A stretch of 64,000 nt of DNA, taken from positions 124,001 to 188,000 of the forward strand of contig CAVQZC010000013.1 of NCBI GenBank assembly GCA_963718315.1, read 5' to 3'. The stretch's first letter is position 1. The number at the start of each line of letters is the position of its first letter. Under the pieces are notes generated by a model. The model saw only the letters and a program-made list of their open reading frames with translations, had not been told where the DNA came from and did no database searches. The DNA is from CAVQZC01 sp963718315. Its GTDB lineage: Bacteria; Actinomycetota; Thermoleophilia; Gaiellales; JAICJC01. The position numbers were made by a program, and so were the translations under genes. Shown piece by piece: positions 39,653-51,280 of this stretch.

Positions 39653-40507
39653 ATGCGCCGGCCGGCCCGCGTCACCGTGGTGGAGGTCGGCCCCCGCGAC
39701 GGGCTCCAGAACGAGTCGGCCGTGGTCGACACGGCAGCCAAGATCCGCTTCGTCGAGGCCCTGGCGGACGCCGGCCTCCCGGTGGTCGAGGTGACCTCCT
39801 TCGTCCGCCCCGACCTGGTGCCGCAGCTGGCCGACGCAGACGCCGTCCTGCGCGGCATCCACCGCCGGCCCGGTGTCCGCTACCCGGTGCTGGTTCCCAA
39901 CGTCCGCGGCCTGGAGCGGGCATTGGCCGCGGGCGCGGACGCGATCGCGGTGTTCACGGCCGCCAGCGAGGCGTTCGCGCAGGCCAACATCGGCATGACC
40001 ATCGAGCAGTCGCTGGAGGCGTTTGCGCCCGTACTGGAACGGGCGCGGCACGAGGGCGCATGGCGCCGCGGATACGTCTCGACCGCCTTTGGGTGCCCGT
40101 ACCAGGGCGCGGTCGACCCCGCCGCCGTGGTGTCGGTGGCGACGCGACTGCTCGAGCTGGGCTGCGAGGAGGTCTCGATCGGCGACACGATCGGGGTGGC
40201 CGTGCCGGAACAGGTGACCGACGTCGTCGGCCGGCTGCTCGACCACGCTCCGCCCGAGCGCCTCGCATTGCACCTCCACGACACCGGCGGCCGCGCGCTG
40301 GACAACGCGACGGCCGGCCTCGACCTGGGCATTCCCACCTTCGACAGCTCCGCGGGCGGCCTGGGAGGCTGCCCGTTCGCGCCCGGGGCGCCGGGCAACC
40401 TGGCGACCGGCGATCTGCTGCAGCTGCTCGATGCACTGGGCATCGAGCACGGCGTCGACGCGGCCGCTGTGGCGGACGCCGTCGGCGCGCTATCCCTCAC
40501 TCCGTAA
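39653..40507 (+). CDS. Hydroxymethylglutaryl-CoA lyase
   Basis: 284 residues, a TIM barrel of the HMGL/DRE family. It splits HMG-CoA into acetyl-CoA and acetoacetate, the last step of leucine breakdown. The N-terminal VEVGPRDGLQNES and the metal-binding LHLHDTGGRALDNA are present. The active-site loop with the catalytic Cys is SAGGLGGCPFAPGAPGNLAT. The ATG at 39653 overlaps the TAA of the small frame in the palindromic element. A longer form from a GTG at 39560 would translate the element and is unlikely. It follows the carboxylase genes in the same direction. Confidence 0.94.
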   Translation: MRRPARVTVVEVGPRDGLQNESAVVDTAAKIRFVEALADAGLPVVEVTSFVRPDLVPQLADADAVLRGIHRRPGVRYPVLVPNVRGLERALAAGADAIAVFTAASEAFAQANIGMTIEQSLEAFAPVLERARHEGAWRRGYVSTAFGCPYQGAVDPAAVVSVATRLLELGCEEVSIGDTIGVAVPEQVTDVVGRLLDHAPPERLALHLHDTGGRALDNATAGLDLGIPTFDSSAGGLGGCPFAPGAPGNLATGDLLQLLDALGIEHGVDAAAVADAVGALSLTP

Positions 40508-40961
40508 CGGTCACCTTCTCCATGGTGACGTCCTCGAGCGGGCGGTCGCCGGGGCCGGTCGCGACGCCCTCGATCGCGTCGACGACGTCCATCCCGCTCG
40601 TCACCTGGCCGAAGGCGGTGTGCTTGCCGTCGAGCCAGGGGGTCGCCGCGGCGGTGACGATGAAGAACTGGCTGCCGTTCGTGTTCGGGCCGGCGTTCGC
40701 CATGGCCAGCGTGCCGCGGACGATCCGGTGGTCGTTGATCTCGTCGTCGAACTTGTAGCCGGGGCCGCCGGTGCCGGTGCCCTGCGGGCAGCCGCCCTGG
40801 ATCATGAAGTCCGGGATCACGCGGTGAAAGACCAGGCCGTCGTAGAAGCCGTCGCCGGCCAGCTTGGTGAAGTTGGCGACCGTCTCCGGGGCGTCGTCGG
40901 CGAACAGGTCGAGCTGGATGTCGCCGTGGTTGGTGCTGATGGTGGCGCTGGGATTGGCCAT
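40497..40961 (-). CDS. ppiB: Cyclophilin-type peptidyl-prolyl cis-trans isomerase
   Basis: 154 residues, cytosolic (no signal peptide), with AGGAG seven bases before the ATG. Cyclophilin core: FYDGLVFHRVIPDFMIQGGCPQGTG carries the catalytic Arg and the FHRVI block, and MANAGPNTNGSQFFI carries the substrate loop. The Trp of the cyclosporin site is present in TPWLDGKHTAFGQV. The end overlaps the HMG-CoA lyase gene by 11 bases, convergently. Confidence 0.96.
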   Translation of the reverse strand: MANPSATISTNHGDIQLDLFADDAPETVANFTKLAGDGFYDGLVFHRVIPDFMIQGGCPQGTGTGGPGYKFDDEINDHRIVRGTLAMANAGPNTNGSQFFIVTAAATPWLDGKHTAFGQVTSGMDVVDAIEGVATGPGDRPLEDVTMEKVTVTE

Positions 40962-41063
40962 TCCGGGCTCCTGAACGTTTGAGGGACGCCCGCACCCTAA
41001 CGGGCCATGCCCAACACCGGCTCAATTCGGCTCTGGAGGCGACGACAACTCGATTAAGCACAC

Positions 41064-41073
41064 TTGTGCACAA
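41064..41073. promoter_or_regulatory. Short perfect palindrome before the giant repeat protein
   Basis: TTGTGCACAA is a perfect 10-base palindrome in an A+T-richer patch, 19 bases before the chosen ATG. It could be an operator or by chance overlap a promoter; no convincing -35/-10 pair was found. Confidence 0.3.
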
Positions 41074-41092
41074 ATCTAGACGGTCGAAATGG

Positions 41093-44000
41093 ATGTTGAC
41101 CAAGAGTACTGATCGAGATTCGTCAGGACGACGAGGGCGGTACGAAAAGGGCGTTTGCCGCAGCCTGGCCACGCTATGCGCGGTGCTCGCGGCTGCCCTC
41201 ACGCCGGCCGCCGCCCAGGCCCGCCTGCTTCCGTTCGCCAACAGCAGCGTCGGCTCCCTGTCGGTGCGGATCACGTACCACCCGAAGTCGATCGTGCGCA
41301 CTCACGCCGCGAAGTTCGACTGGGCGACCGTCGGCATCCTCGGCCGCACGCGCTGCAGGATCGACGGCGGCGCCTACAACTACTGCCCCGGCAAGCCGGC
41401 CCTCTTCGGGCACATCAGCGACGGCATGCACACGTTCACGATCCGTGTCTCGAACGGCTACAAGATCAACGCCTACGCCAGCTACAGCTGGGACGTCGAC
41501 ACGGTCAGCCCGGCGCCGCCGAACTCGTTCTCGGGCGGCTCGCTGGGCTGGCAGAAGGCCAGGACGGTCGGCATCCAGGCGTCGGGCGGCAGCGACACCG
41601 GCAGCGGCGTCGGCTACTACCAGCACCGGATCAAGGTCAACGGCGGCGCCTGGACGGCGCCGGCGGCCGGCGCGACCGCCGTCGCCTCTGCCGAGGGTCA
41701 GACGATCGCCCAGTTCCGGACCGTGGACAGGGCCGGCAACGTCTCCGCCTGGGTGCCCACGCTCGCCGGCGGGGCGGACACGGTGCTGCTCGACCACGTC
41801 GCTCCCACCTCCCCCGTGGTCACCGGCGGGTCGCTCTCGTGGCAGAGCGCGCGGCCGGTGCGGATCGTCGCGTCGGGCTCGACCGACGCACGCTCGGGCG
41901 TCGACACCTACCAGTACCGCGAGTCGACCAACGGCGGCACGAACTGGAGCGCGCCGCAGGACGGCTCGTTCGACGACGTCTTCGCCGAGGGCCAGACGCT
42001 CGTCCAGTTCCGGGCGGTGGACGTCGCCGGGAACGCATCGGCCTGGGCGCCGAAGGTCACCGGACCGGCCGACACGGTGCGGATCGACACCACCGGGCCG
42101 ACGGTGCCGACGGTCACCGGCGGATCGCTGTCGTGGCAGAAGGTCACCTCGCTGACCATCACCGGCAGCCACTCGGTGGACACCGGCAGCGGCCTCAACC
42201 ACTACGAGCACCGGGTCTCGACGGACGGCGGCATCACCTGGTCGAGCGCAGTGCTCGGGCCGACCCAGGTCGTCACGGCCGAGGGTCAGACGCTGGTTCA
42301 GGTTCGCGCCGTCGACAACGCGGGCAACGCTTCGGCATGGGCACCGCAGACGGTGATCCCCGGCGCGACCTCGCGGATCGACCGCACCAATCCCACCGAC
42401 CCGACGGTCGGGATCACGCCGCCCGGCTGGCACAACGTCGCGGCCATCACCGTGTTCGCGGGGGCGGCGACCGATGCCCTGTCGGGCGTCGACCACTACC
42501 AATTCCGCTCCTCGTCGGACGGCGGCCTGACCTGGACGACACCCGTCAACGGCGCCACCGGCGTGGTGACAGCGGAGGGTTCGACGCTGGTGCAGTTCCG
42601 CGCCGTCGATGCGGCCGGCAACATGTCGAACTGGGCGCCCGCAGCGGGATCGGCGGCCAACACCGTCCGAATCGACCGCACGCCTCCCAACTCGCCGCTC
42701 GTGACGGGCGGCTCGCTGGCGTGGCAGACCGTGGCGGCGGTGACGCTGACCGCTTCGGGCTCGCAGGACAGCCCGGCCGGGATCGACCACTACGAGTACC
42801 GAACCTCGACCGACGGCGGCGACAACTGGGGCGACCCCCAGACCGGAGCGCTCGCCACCATCACCGGCGAGGGCGAGACGCTGGTGCAGTTCCGCGCCGT
42901 GGACGGCGCCGGGAACGCGTCGGCCTGGGCGCCCGCCGGAGGTACGCCGAGCGGCACGGTGCGGATCGACCGCAGCGTCCCCGCCGACCCCACCGTCACC
43001 GGCGGGTCGCTGCAGTGGCAGGGAGTCGCCTCGGTGCCGATCTCGGCAACGGGCGGCACCGATCCCCTCTCCGGCCTTGACCACTACCAGTACCGGGAGT
43101 CGACCGACGGCGGCATCACCTGGGGCACGCCCCTGACCGGATCGGTCGACAACGTCACCGCCAGCGGCGAGACGCTCGTCCAGTTCCGCTCGGTCGACGC
43201 GGCCGGCAACGTCTCGAACTGGGCACCCGCCTCGGCCGGCGCGAACGACACCGTCCGCATCGACCACGGAGTGCCCACGCCGCCCACCGTGTCGGGTGGC
43301 TCGCTGATCTGGGTCAGCGCCGGGTCGGCCCAGGCCAACGCCAGCGGCAGCACCGACGCCCAGTCCGGCGTCGACCACTACCAGTACCGCACCTCGGCCG
43401 ACGGCGGCGTGATCTGGACGGCGGCCGCCAACGGCTCCACGGCCGTGGTCAGCGCCGAGGGCGAGTCGGTCGTCCAGTTCCGCGCGGTCGACGCCGCCGG
43501 CAACGTCTCCCTGTGGGCGCCGGCGACGCCGACCCCGGGCAGCACCATCCGCCTCGACCGCACGCCTCCCACGGCGCCCGGCTCGACCGGCGGCTCGTTC
43601 GTGTGGCAGAACCTCTCGCAGATGACGCTGACCGGCGGCGGCGCAGCCGACACGCTGTCCGGCGTCGCCTCCTACCAGTACCGCACCTCTGGCGACGGCG
43701 GCGCCAGCTGGACGAGCGCGACCGACGGCAGCTCGGTGATCATCACGGCGGAGGGCGAGACGCTGGTGCAGTTCCGCGCCATCGACGGTGCGGGCAACGT
43801 GGGGGCCTGGGCGCCCGCCGCGGGCACCGCGCTGGCCACCGCCCGGCTCGACCGCACACCGCCGACCGATCCCACGGTCAGCGGCGGCTCCCTCTCGTGG
43901 CAGAGCGTGGCCTCGGTGACCGCCTCTGCCACCGGCTCGACCGACTCGCCGGGCAGCGGAGTGGCCGGCTACCAGTACCGCACGTCCACGGACGGCGGCA

Positions 44001-47000
44001 CCACCTGGAGCACCGTCTCGACCGGGGCGACCGACACGATCACCGCGGAGGGAGAGACCCTCGTGCAGTTCCGGGCCGTGGACACGGCCGGGTTCACGTC
44101 GAACTGGGCGCCTGCGGTCGCCGACAGCGGCGACACGGTGCGCATCGACCGCACCGCCCCCACGGCGCCCGTGGTGACGGGCGGCTCGCTCTCCTGGCAG
44201 AACGTCGGCGCGGTCACGGTCACCCCCGCCGGGTCGACCGACGCGGGCGGCTCCGGCTTCTCCAACTACGAGGTGCGGACGTCCACCAACGGCGGCGCTA
44301 CCTGGTCGTCACCGGCTCCGGCGGCCTCGTTCACCTCGACCAACGAGGGCGAGGTGCTGGTGCAGTTCCGGGCCGATGACGGCGCCGGCAACACGTCGGC
44401 GTGGGCGCCGGCCGCTCCCAACGCCGGCGACACCATCCGCATCGACCGGGGACCGCCGAGCGATCCGACCGTCAGCGGCGGCTCGCTGTCGTGGCAGAAC
44501 GCCCCGACCGTCGGGATCACCGGCAGCGGCTCGACCGACAGCCCGGGAAGCGGCGTGGCCTCCTACCAGTACCGGACGTCCACCGACGGCGGCGTCACCT
44601 GGACGGCGGCGTCGACGGGCGCCATCGCCGTGATCAGCGCGCAGGGCACGACCGTGGTGCAGTTCCGCGCCGTCGACGTCGCCGGCTACACGTCGAACTG
44701 GGTGCCGGCCGTGCCCGACGCCACCGACACCGTGATGCTCGACCATACCGCTCCCACGGCGCCCACGGTCTCCGGCGGGTCGGCGTCGTGGCAGAACGCG
44801 GCCTCGGCGACGATCACCGCCACCGCCGGCGCCGACACCGGCGGTTCCGGCTTCAACGGCTACCAGTACCGCACATCCACCGACGGCGGCAACACCTGGT
44901 CGGCACCGTCCAGCGGAAGCAGCGACACGATCAGCGCCGAGGGCCAGACCACCGTCCAGTTCCGCAGCACCGACACCGCCGGCAACGTCTCGGCGTGGGC
45001 GCCGGCGAACCCGGGCACCGGCAACACGGTCAAGCTCGACCGCACGGCGCCCACCGACCCGACCTCGGTCACCGGTGGCTCCCTGGCCTGGACGACGTCC
45101 GCGACCACCTCGGTGACCGCAAGCGGCGCGACCGACAGCCCGGGCAGCGGAATCGCGAACTACCAGTACCACCTCTCGACCGACGGCGGCACGACCTGGG
45201 GCGCGGCCACCAACGGCCAGACCGTCAACGTCACCAACCAGGGACAGACGCTCGTCCAGTTCCGGGCCGTCGACGGAGCCGGCTTCACGTCCAACTGGTT
45301 CCCGTCGGCCCCCACTGCGGGAAGCACGGTGCAGCAGGATCGCACCGTCCCGACCACGCCGCTGGTGGCAGGCGGATCCACCACCTGGCAGGGAGTGGCG
45401 TCGGTCACCGTGTCGGCCTCCAGCTCCACCGACGGCGGCGGCAGCGGCCTCGCCGGCTACCAGTACCGCACCTCCACCACCGCAGGAGTGAGCTGGAGCA
45501 ACCCGGCCTCGGGCAACTCGGTCTCGATCACGGCAGAGGGGCAGACGCAGGTGCAGTTCCGGGCCCTGGACAACGCCGGCAACGCGACCGCCTGGGCTCC
45601 GGCCAGCGCGACGGCGGGTAGCACGGTCAAGATCGACCGCAGCCCGCCCACCGACCCGACCAGCGTCAGCGGCGGCTCCGCCAGCTGGTCGACCGCGGCC
45701 AACGAGATCATCACCGCCGGCGGCTCCACGGACAGCCCCGGCAGCGGCGTCGCCAGCTACCAGTTCCGCACGTCCACCGACAACGGCGTCACCTGGGGCA
45801 ACCCGACCACCGCCGCGACGGCGACCATCACCAACCAGGGCATCACGCTGGTGCAGTTCCGGGCCGTGGACAACAGCGGCCTTCAGTCCAACTGGGTTCC
45901 ATCCTCCCCCACCCCGGGCAGCACTGTCGAGCTGGACCGCACGCTGCCCACCGCGCCCACCGTCACCGGAGGCTCGACCGCCTGGCAGAGCGTTGCCTCG
46001 GTGACGGTGAGCGCATCCGCTTCGACCGACAGCGGCGGCTCCGGCTTCGCCGGCTACCAGTACCGCACGTCGACCAACAACGGCGTCAGCTGGGGCTCAA
46101 CGACCAACGGGTCGTCCGTGACCATCAGCGCAGAAGGCCAGACGCTGGTGCAGTTCCGCTCGACCGACAACGCCGGGAACGCATCCGCCTGGACGCCGAC
46201 AGCCGCCGGTGCCGGCAATACGGTGAAGATCGACCGCACCGCGCCCACCGACCCGACGGGTGAGACAGGCGGCTCGCTGTCATGGCTGAGCGTGGCGTCG
46301 GTGAACGTGACGGCGTCGGGCGCGACCGATCCCACCAGCGGCGTGGCCTCCTACCAGTACCGCACGTCCACCGACGGCGGCACCACCTGGGGAACGCCGG
46401 CGACGGGCAACCCGGCCACGATCACGGCCGAGGGCCAGACGCTGGTGCAGTACCGGGCCGTGGACGGGGCAGGCAACACGTCGAACTGGTTCCCCGCGGT
46501 TCCGATCGCCGGCAGCACGGTGCGGATCGACCGTACAGCCCCCGGCGCGCCGACCGTCACCGGCGGGTCGTCGACGTGGCAGAACGTCCCCTCGATCAGC
46601 TTCACCGGCAGTGGCTCTGCCGACAGCGGCGGCTCGGGCCTGACCGGGTACCAGTACCGCACGTCGACGAACGGCGGCAGCAGTTGGAGCGGCACGCTCA
46701 ACGGCGCGACGGCCACGGTCACCGGCGAGGGCACGACGATCGTCCAGTTCCGCGCCTCCGACGGTGCGGGCAACTTCTCGGCCTGGGCCCCGGCAAGCGC
46801 CGGTGCATCCAACACCGCCCAGATCGACCGGACTCCCCCCACCGCCCCCAGCGCGACCGGCGGCTCGCTCTCGTGGCAGAGCGTGCCGTCGGTCACGGTG
46901 ACGCCGACCGGCGCCACCGACAGCGGATCGGGCATCGCCTCCTACGAGTACCGCACGTCGACCGACAACGGAGCGACCTGGTCGTCCGCGACCGCCGGCA

Positions 47001-50000
47001 GCTCTGCGGCGATCAGCGCCCAGGGCGTGACGCTGGTGCAGTTCCGGGCCACCGACAACATGGGCTTCGTCGGCGCCTGGGGCCCGACGACGGCCGGCGC
47101 CGGCAGCACCGTCAAGCTCGACCACACGGCGCCCAGCCTGCCCAACGTGGCCGGAGGGTCGCAGTCCTGGCAGTCCGCCAGCTCGATCACGGTCACCGGC
47201 ACCGGCTCCACCGACACCGGCGGCTCCGGCCTCGGCCCCTACCAGTACCGGACGTCTACCGACAGCGGCACCACCTGGTCGGCGGCGGCCAACGGATCCT
47301 CCGTCGTCGTCTCGGCCGAGGGCACGACCCTGGTCGAGCTCCGCTCCACCGACACCTCGGGCAACGCGTCCGCCTGGGCCCCGGCCGTCGACGGCGCGGG
47401 TAACACCGTGATGCTCGACCGCACGGCGCCCACCCTGCCCACCGTCGTCGGCGGGTCGCTCTCCTGGCAGAGCGTGCCGTCGGTCACGGTGTCGGCGAGC
47501 GGCTCCAGCGATGTCGGAGTCGGCGGCGTCGCCTACAGCTACCGAACGTCAACCAACGGCGGTGTGACGTGGAGCTCGGCGACGGCCGGCTCGTCGGTCA
47601 CGGTCAGCAACGAGGGCGCAACGCTCGTCCAGTTCCGCACGGCCGACGCGCTCGGCAACACCACGGCCTGGGCCCCTGCCACCAGCGGCGCGTCCAACAC
47701 GGTGATGATCGACCGCACCAATCCGACCGCGCCGGGCGCCGGCGGCGGCTCGCCGTCGTGGCAGAGCGTGCCGTCGGTCATCGGTCACCGGCAGCGGCGC
47801 CAACGACCCCGGCGGCTCGGGCGTCGCTGCCTACGCCTACCGCACGTCGACCGACGGCGGCACGACCTGGTCGGCGCCGACCACGGGCTCGTCGGTCACG
47901 ATCACCAGCGAGGGCGAGACGCTGGTGCAGTTCTCCGCCACCGACCAGGCCGGGAACAGCTCGGCCTGGGCGCCTGCCGCCGGCAACTCCGCCGCGACCG
48001 TCCGGCTCGACCGCTCGCAGCCGTCCGACCCGACCGTCACCGGCGGATCCTCGAGCTGGCAGTCAGCCCTGTCGGTGTCGGTGTCGGGCAGCGGCTCTGC
48101 CGACACCGGCGGCTCGGGCCTGGCCGGCTACCAGTACCGGACCTCGATCGACAACGGCACCACGTGGTCGCTGCCCTCCCCGGGCTCGGCGGTGTCGATC
48201 ACCGCGGAGGGCCAGACGCTGGTGCAGTTCCGTTCCGTCGACGGGGCGGGCAACACCTCCAACTGGGCGCCGACCCTGCCGACGGCCGGCAACACCGTCC
48301 TGCTCGACCGCACCGGCCCCACCGATCCGGCGGTCGGCGGCGGCTCGGCCGCCTGGCAGAGCGTCTCCCAGATCACGCTGGCCGCCGGCGGCTCGACCGA
48401 CTCCGAGGTGGGCGTGGCGGGCTACGAGTACCGCACGTCCACCGACGGCGGCCAGACCTGGTCGCTGCCGTCCCCCGGCTCGTCGGTGTCGATCACCGCC
48501 GAGGGCCAGACGCTGGTGCAGTTCCGCGCGGTGGATGCACTCGGCAACGACTCCAACTGGGCGCCCACCGGCGGCACGGCCTCGGCCACCGCGCGGATCG
48601 ACGTCACCGGCCCCACCGTCCCCACGGTCACCGGCGGCTCGCTGGCCTGGCAATCGGTCGACTCGGTGGCGGTCAGCGGCGGTGGCTCCACCGACGCGCT
48701 GTCGGGCATCGCCGGGTACCAGTGGCGGACGTCGACCGACGGCGGGACGACCTGGAGCGGCGCGACGGGCGGGAGCACGGCGCCGGTCACGGCGGAGGGT
48801 GAGACCCTCGTCCAGTTCCGGGCCATCGACGGCGCCGGCAACGTCTCGGCCTGGGCGCCTTCGAGCGCGCTGGCCGGAAGCACGGTGCGCATCGACCGCG
48901 GCGCGCCGACCGCGCCCACGGTCTCCGGCGGCTCGCTGGCCTGGCAGAACGTCTCGTCCGTGACCGTGTCGGCGTCGGGCGGCACCGACGGCGGCGCCGG
49001 TCTGGCCGGCTACCAGTACCGGCTCTCGATCGACGGCGGGGCGAGCTGGGGCGCGGCCGTCTCGGGCTCTGCCGCGACGATCTCGGGCCAGGGAGAGACG
49101 CTGGTTCAGTTCCGGTCGGTCGACCTCGCCGGGAACGTCTCGGCGTGGGCCCCGGGAACACCCGATTCGACCGACACCGTTCGCATCGACCGCACGGCGC
49201 CGGTGCTGCCGACCATCAGCGGCGGGTCGCTGGCATGGCAGTCGGTCAACTCGGTGACCATCTCGGCCACCGGATCGACCGATACCTGGGCCGGGTTCGA
49301 CCACTACGAGATGCGCACCTCGACCGACGGCGGGGCGACCTGGACGTCGCCGACCACGGCAGCCGCGATCACCATCAGCGCTCCCGGTGAGACGCTGGCG
49401 CAGTTCCGCAGCGTCGACGCGGTCGGCAACGCCTCGGCGTGGGCTCCGGCCAGCCCCGGCCCGACGAACACCGTCAGGCTCGACCGCACCGCGCCTTCCG
49501 ACCCCACCGTCAGCGGCGGATCGCTGACGTGGCAGCAGGTTCCCGCCGTGACGATCTCGGCCGGCGGCGCGACCGACGGTCTGTCCGGCGTTTCCTTCTA
49601 CCAGTACCGGACATCCACCGACGGCGGCGTCACCTGGTCGCCGACCTCCGCCGGAGCATCGGTCACCGTTACGACAGAGGGCGAGACGATCGCCCAGTTC
49701 CAGACCGTCGACGCCGCCGGTAACACGTCCAACTGGGCGCCGGCATCCGCCGGCCAGGCGAACACCGTCCGGATCGACCGCACCGCGCCGAGCACGCCGA
49801 CGGTGTCCGGCGGGTCGCTGACCTGGCAGAACGTCAACACGGTGACGGTGACCGGCAGCGGCTCCGACGACGGCGCCGGCAGCGGGGTCGCCTCCTACCA
49901 GCACCGCAGCTCCACCGACGGGGGCACGACCTGGACCACCGCCCAGAACGGCGGATCGGTCACGATCGGCAGCCAGGGCCAGACGCTGGTGCAGTTCCGG

Positions 50001-51246
50001 GCCGTCGACGCCACCGGTTTGCAGTCCGCCTGGGCGCCGGCATCCGCCACCGCCGGCAGCACGGTGCGGATCGACCGCACCGATCCGGGCACCCCGACGG
50101 TCAGCGGCGGCGCGCTGGCGTGGCAGGACATCAGCCACCTCGTGCTGTCGGCGAACGGAGCCAGCGATCCGCTGTCCGGCGTGGCCTCCTACCAGTACCG
50201 CACGTCGACCAACGGCGGCACCACATGGTCGGGCCCGCTGGCCGGCTCGTCGGTGAACATCACAGCCGAGGGCGAGACGCTGGTGCAGTTCCGCGCAGTC
50301 GACGCCGCCGGCAACATCGGCGCCTGGGCGCCGAATGGCTCGACCTCGCAGAGCACTGCGCGCATCGACCGCACGCCTCCCGGCGGCAGCCGTCGCCAGC
50401 GGCGGCTCGCTGAGCTGGACGAACGCGTCGTCGGTCACCGTGCACGGCAGCGCCGGCGACGCGGGCAGCGGGGTGGCGTCGTACGAGTACCGCACCTCGA
50501 CCAACAACGGTCAGTCGTGGTCGGCGGCCCACGCAGGAGCCAGCATCGCGGTCACTGCCGCCGGCCAGACGCTGGTGCAGTTCCGCGCCACCGACGTCGC
50601 CGGCTTCACCTCCGCCTGGGCTCCCGCGGCCAACACCGCCGGCGCCACCGTACGAATCGACCGCACCGCTCCCACCGCACCCACGGTCACCGGCGGCTCG
50701 AACGCGTGGCAGAGCGTCGCCTCGGTGGCAATCAGCGCGTCGGGGGGCAGCGACAACGCCTCGGGCGTGGCCTCGTATCAGTACCGGACGTCGACGAACG
50801 ACGGCTCGACCTGGTCGGCGGTTGTCTCATCTGGCAGCGCCACGATCACAGCGCAGGGCACGACCATCGTCCAGTTCCGGTCGGTGGACGGCGCCGGGAA
50901 CGTGTCCGGATGGGCGCCCGCCGGCGCAACGGCAGGCTCCACGGCGATGATCGACCGCACCCCGCCGACCCTGCCCACCGTCAGCGGCGGCTCGCTGACG
51001 TGCGCCGCCACCCGCACCATCACCGGCTCGGGCGCGACCGACTCGGGCAGCGGCGGCGTGCATTACCAGTATCAGGTGTCGACCGACGGGGGCGCGACCT
51101 ACGGGACGGCGGTCACCAGGTCGAGTGTGACGCTGGCCACGCCGGGGAACTACGTGGTGCAGTTCCGGGCCGTGGATGCTGCAGGCAACGCGTCGGCGTG
51201 GGCGCCCGCCTCACCGGGCGCCGCGGCCAGCGCCTGCATCGTCTAG
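41093..51246 (+). CDS. Giant secreted Ig-like/Asp-box repeat protein, frame broken twice by one base
   Basis: About 3,380 residues after dropping one base near 47782 and one near 50380. The start at ATG 41093 gives a basic n-region and a signal peptide (SLATLCAVLAAALTPAAAQA, cleavage about 41221). A cysteine-containing Ig-like domain (TRCRIDGG..YNYCPG) comes next, then 33 tandem domains of about 97-99 residues. Each runs GGSLSWQSV - YQYRTSTDGGTTWS - EGETLVQFRAVDAAGNVSAWAP - TVRIDRTAP. STDGGTTW fits the Asp-box SxDxGxTW. The last domain is followed by CIV, with a second Cys in SLTC, probably one disulphide. No LPXTG motif, membrane anchor or enzyme domain is seen. Likely a fibrous surface or matrix adhesin; ligand unknown. 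Confidence 0.85.
41534..51240 (+). repeat. Tandem coding repeat, 33 units of about 294 bp
   Basis: Units begin at successive GGS codons (for example 41534, 41825 and 42119, spacings 291 and 294). The spacing stays a multiple of three within intact stretches. Units 1-21 lie before the first frame break, 22-30 between the two breaks and 31-33 after the second. Units are clearly diverged at DNA level, so this is an old array under protein selection, not a recent amplification. Confidence 0.85.
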
Positions 51247-51280
51247 AGCGCATCGGAACACAACAGCGCGGCGGGGTAGG

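Noticed and set aside
48063..50507. 814-codon minus-strand frame and many 80-codon frames opposite the repeat protein
   Set aside because: They repeat with the same period as the sense units and arise from their codon composition. There is no ribosome site or start context of their own.
41534..51240. CRISPR-like or satellite array because of regular about 294-bp periodicity
   Set aside because: Units are coding, diverge throughout and keep triplet spacing. There are no short identical repeats with unique spacers.
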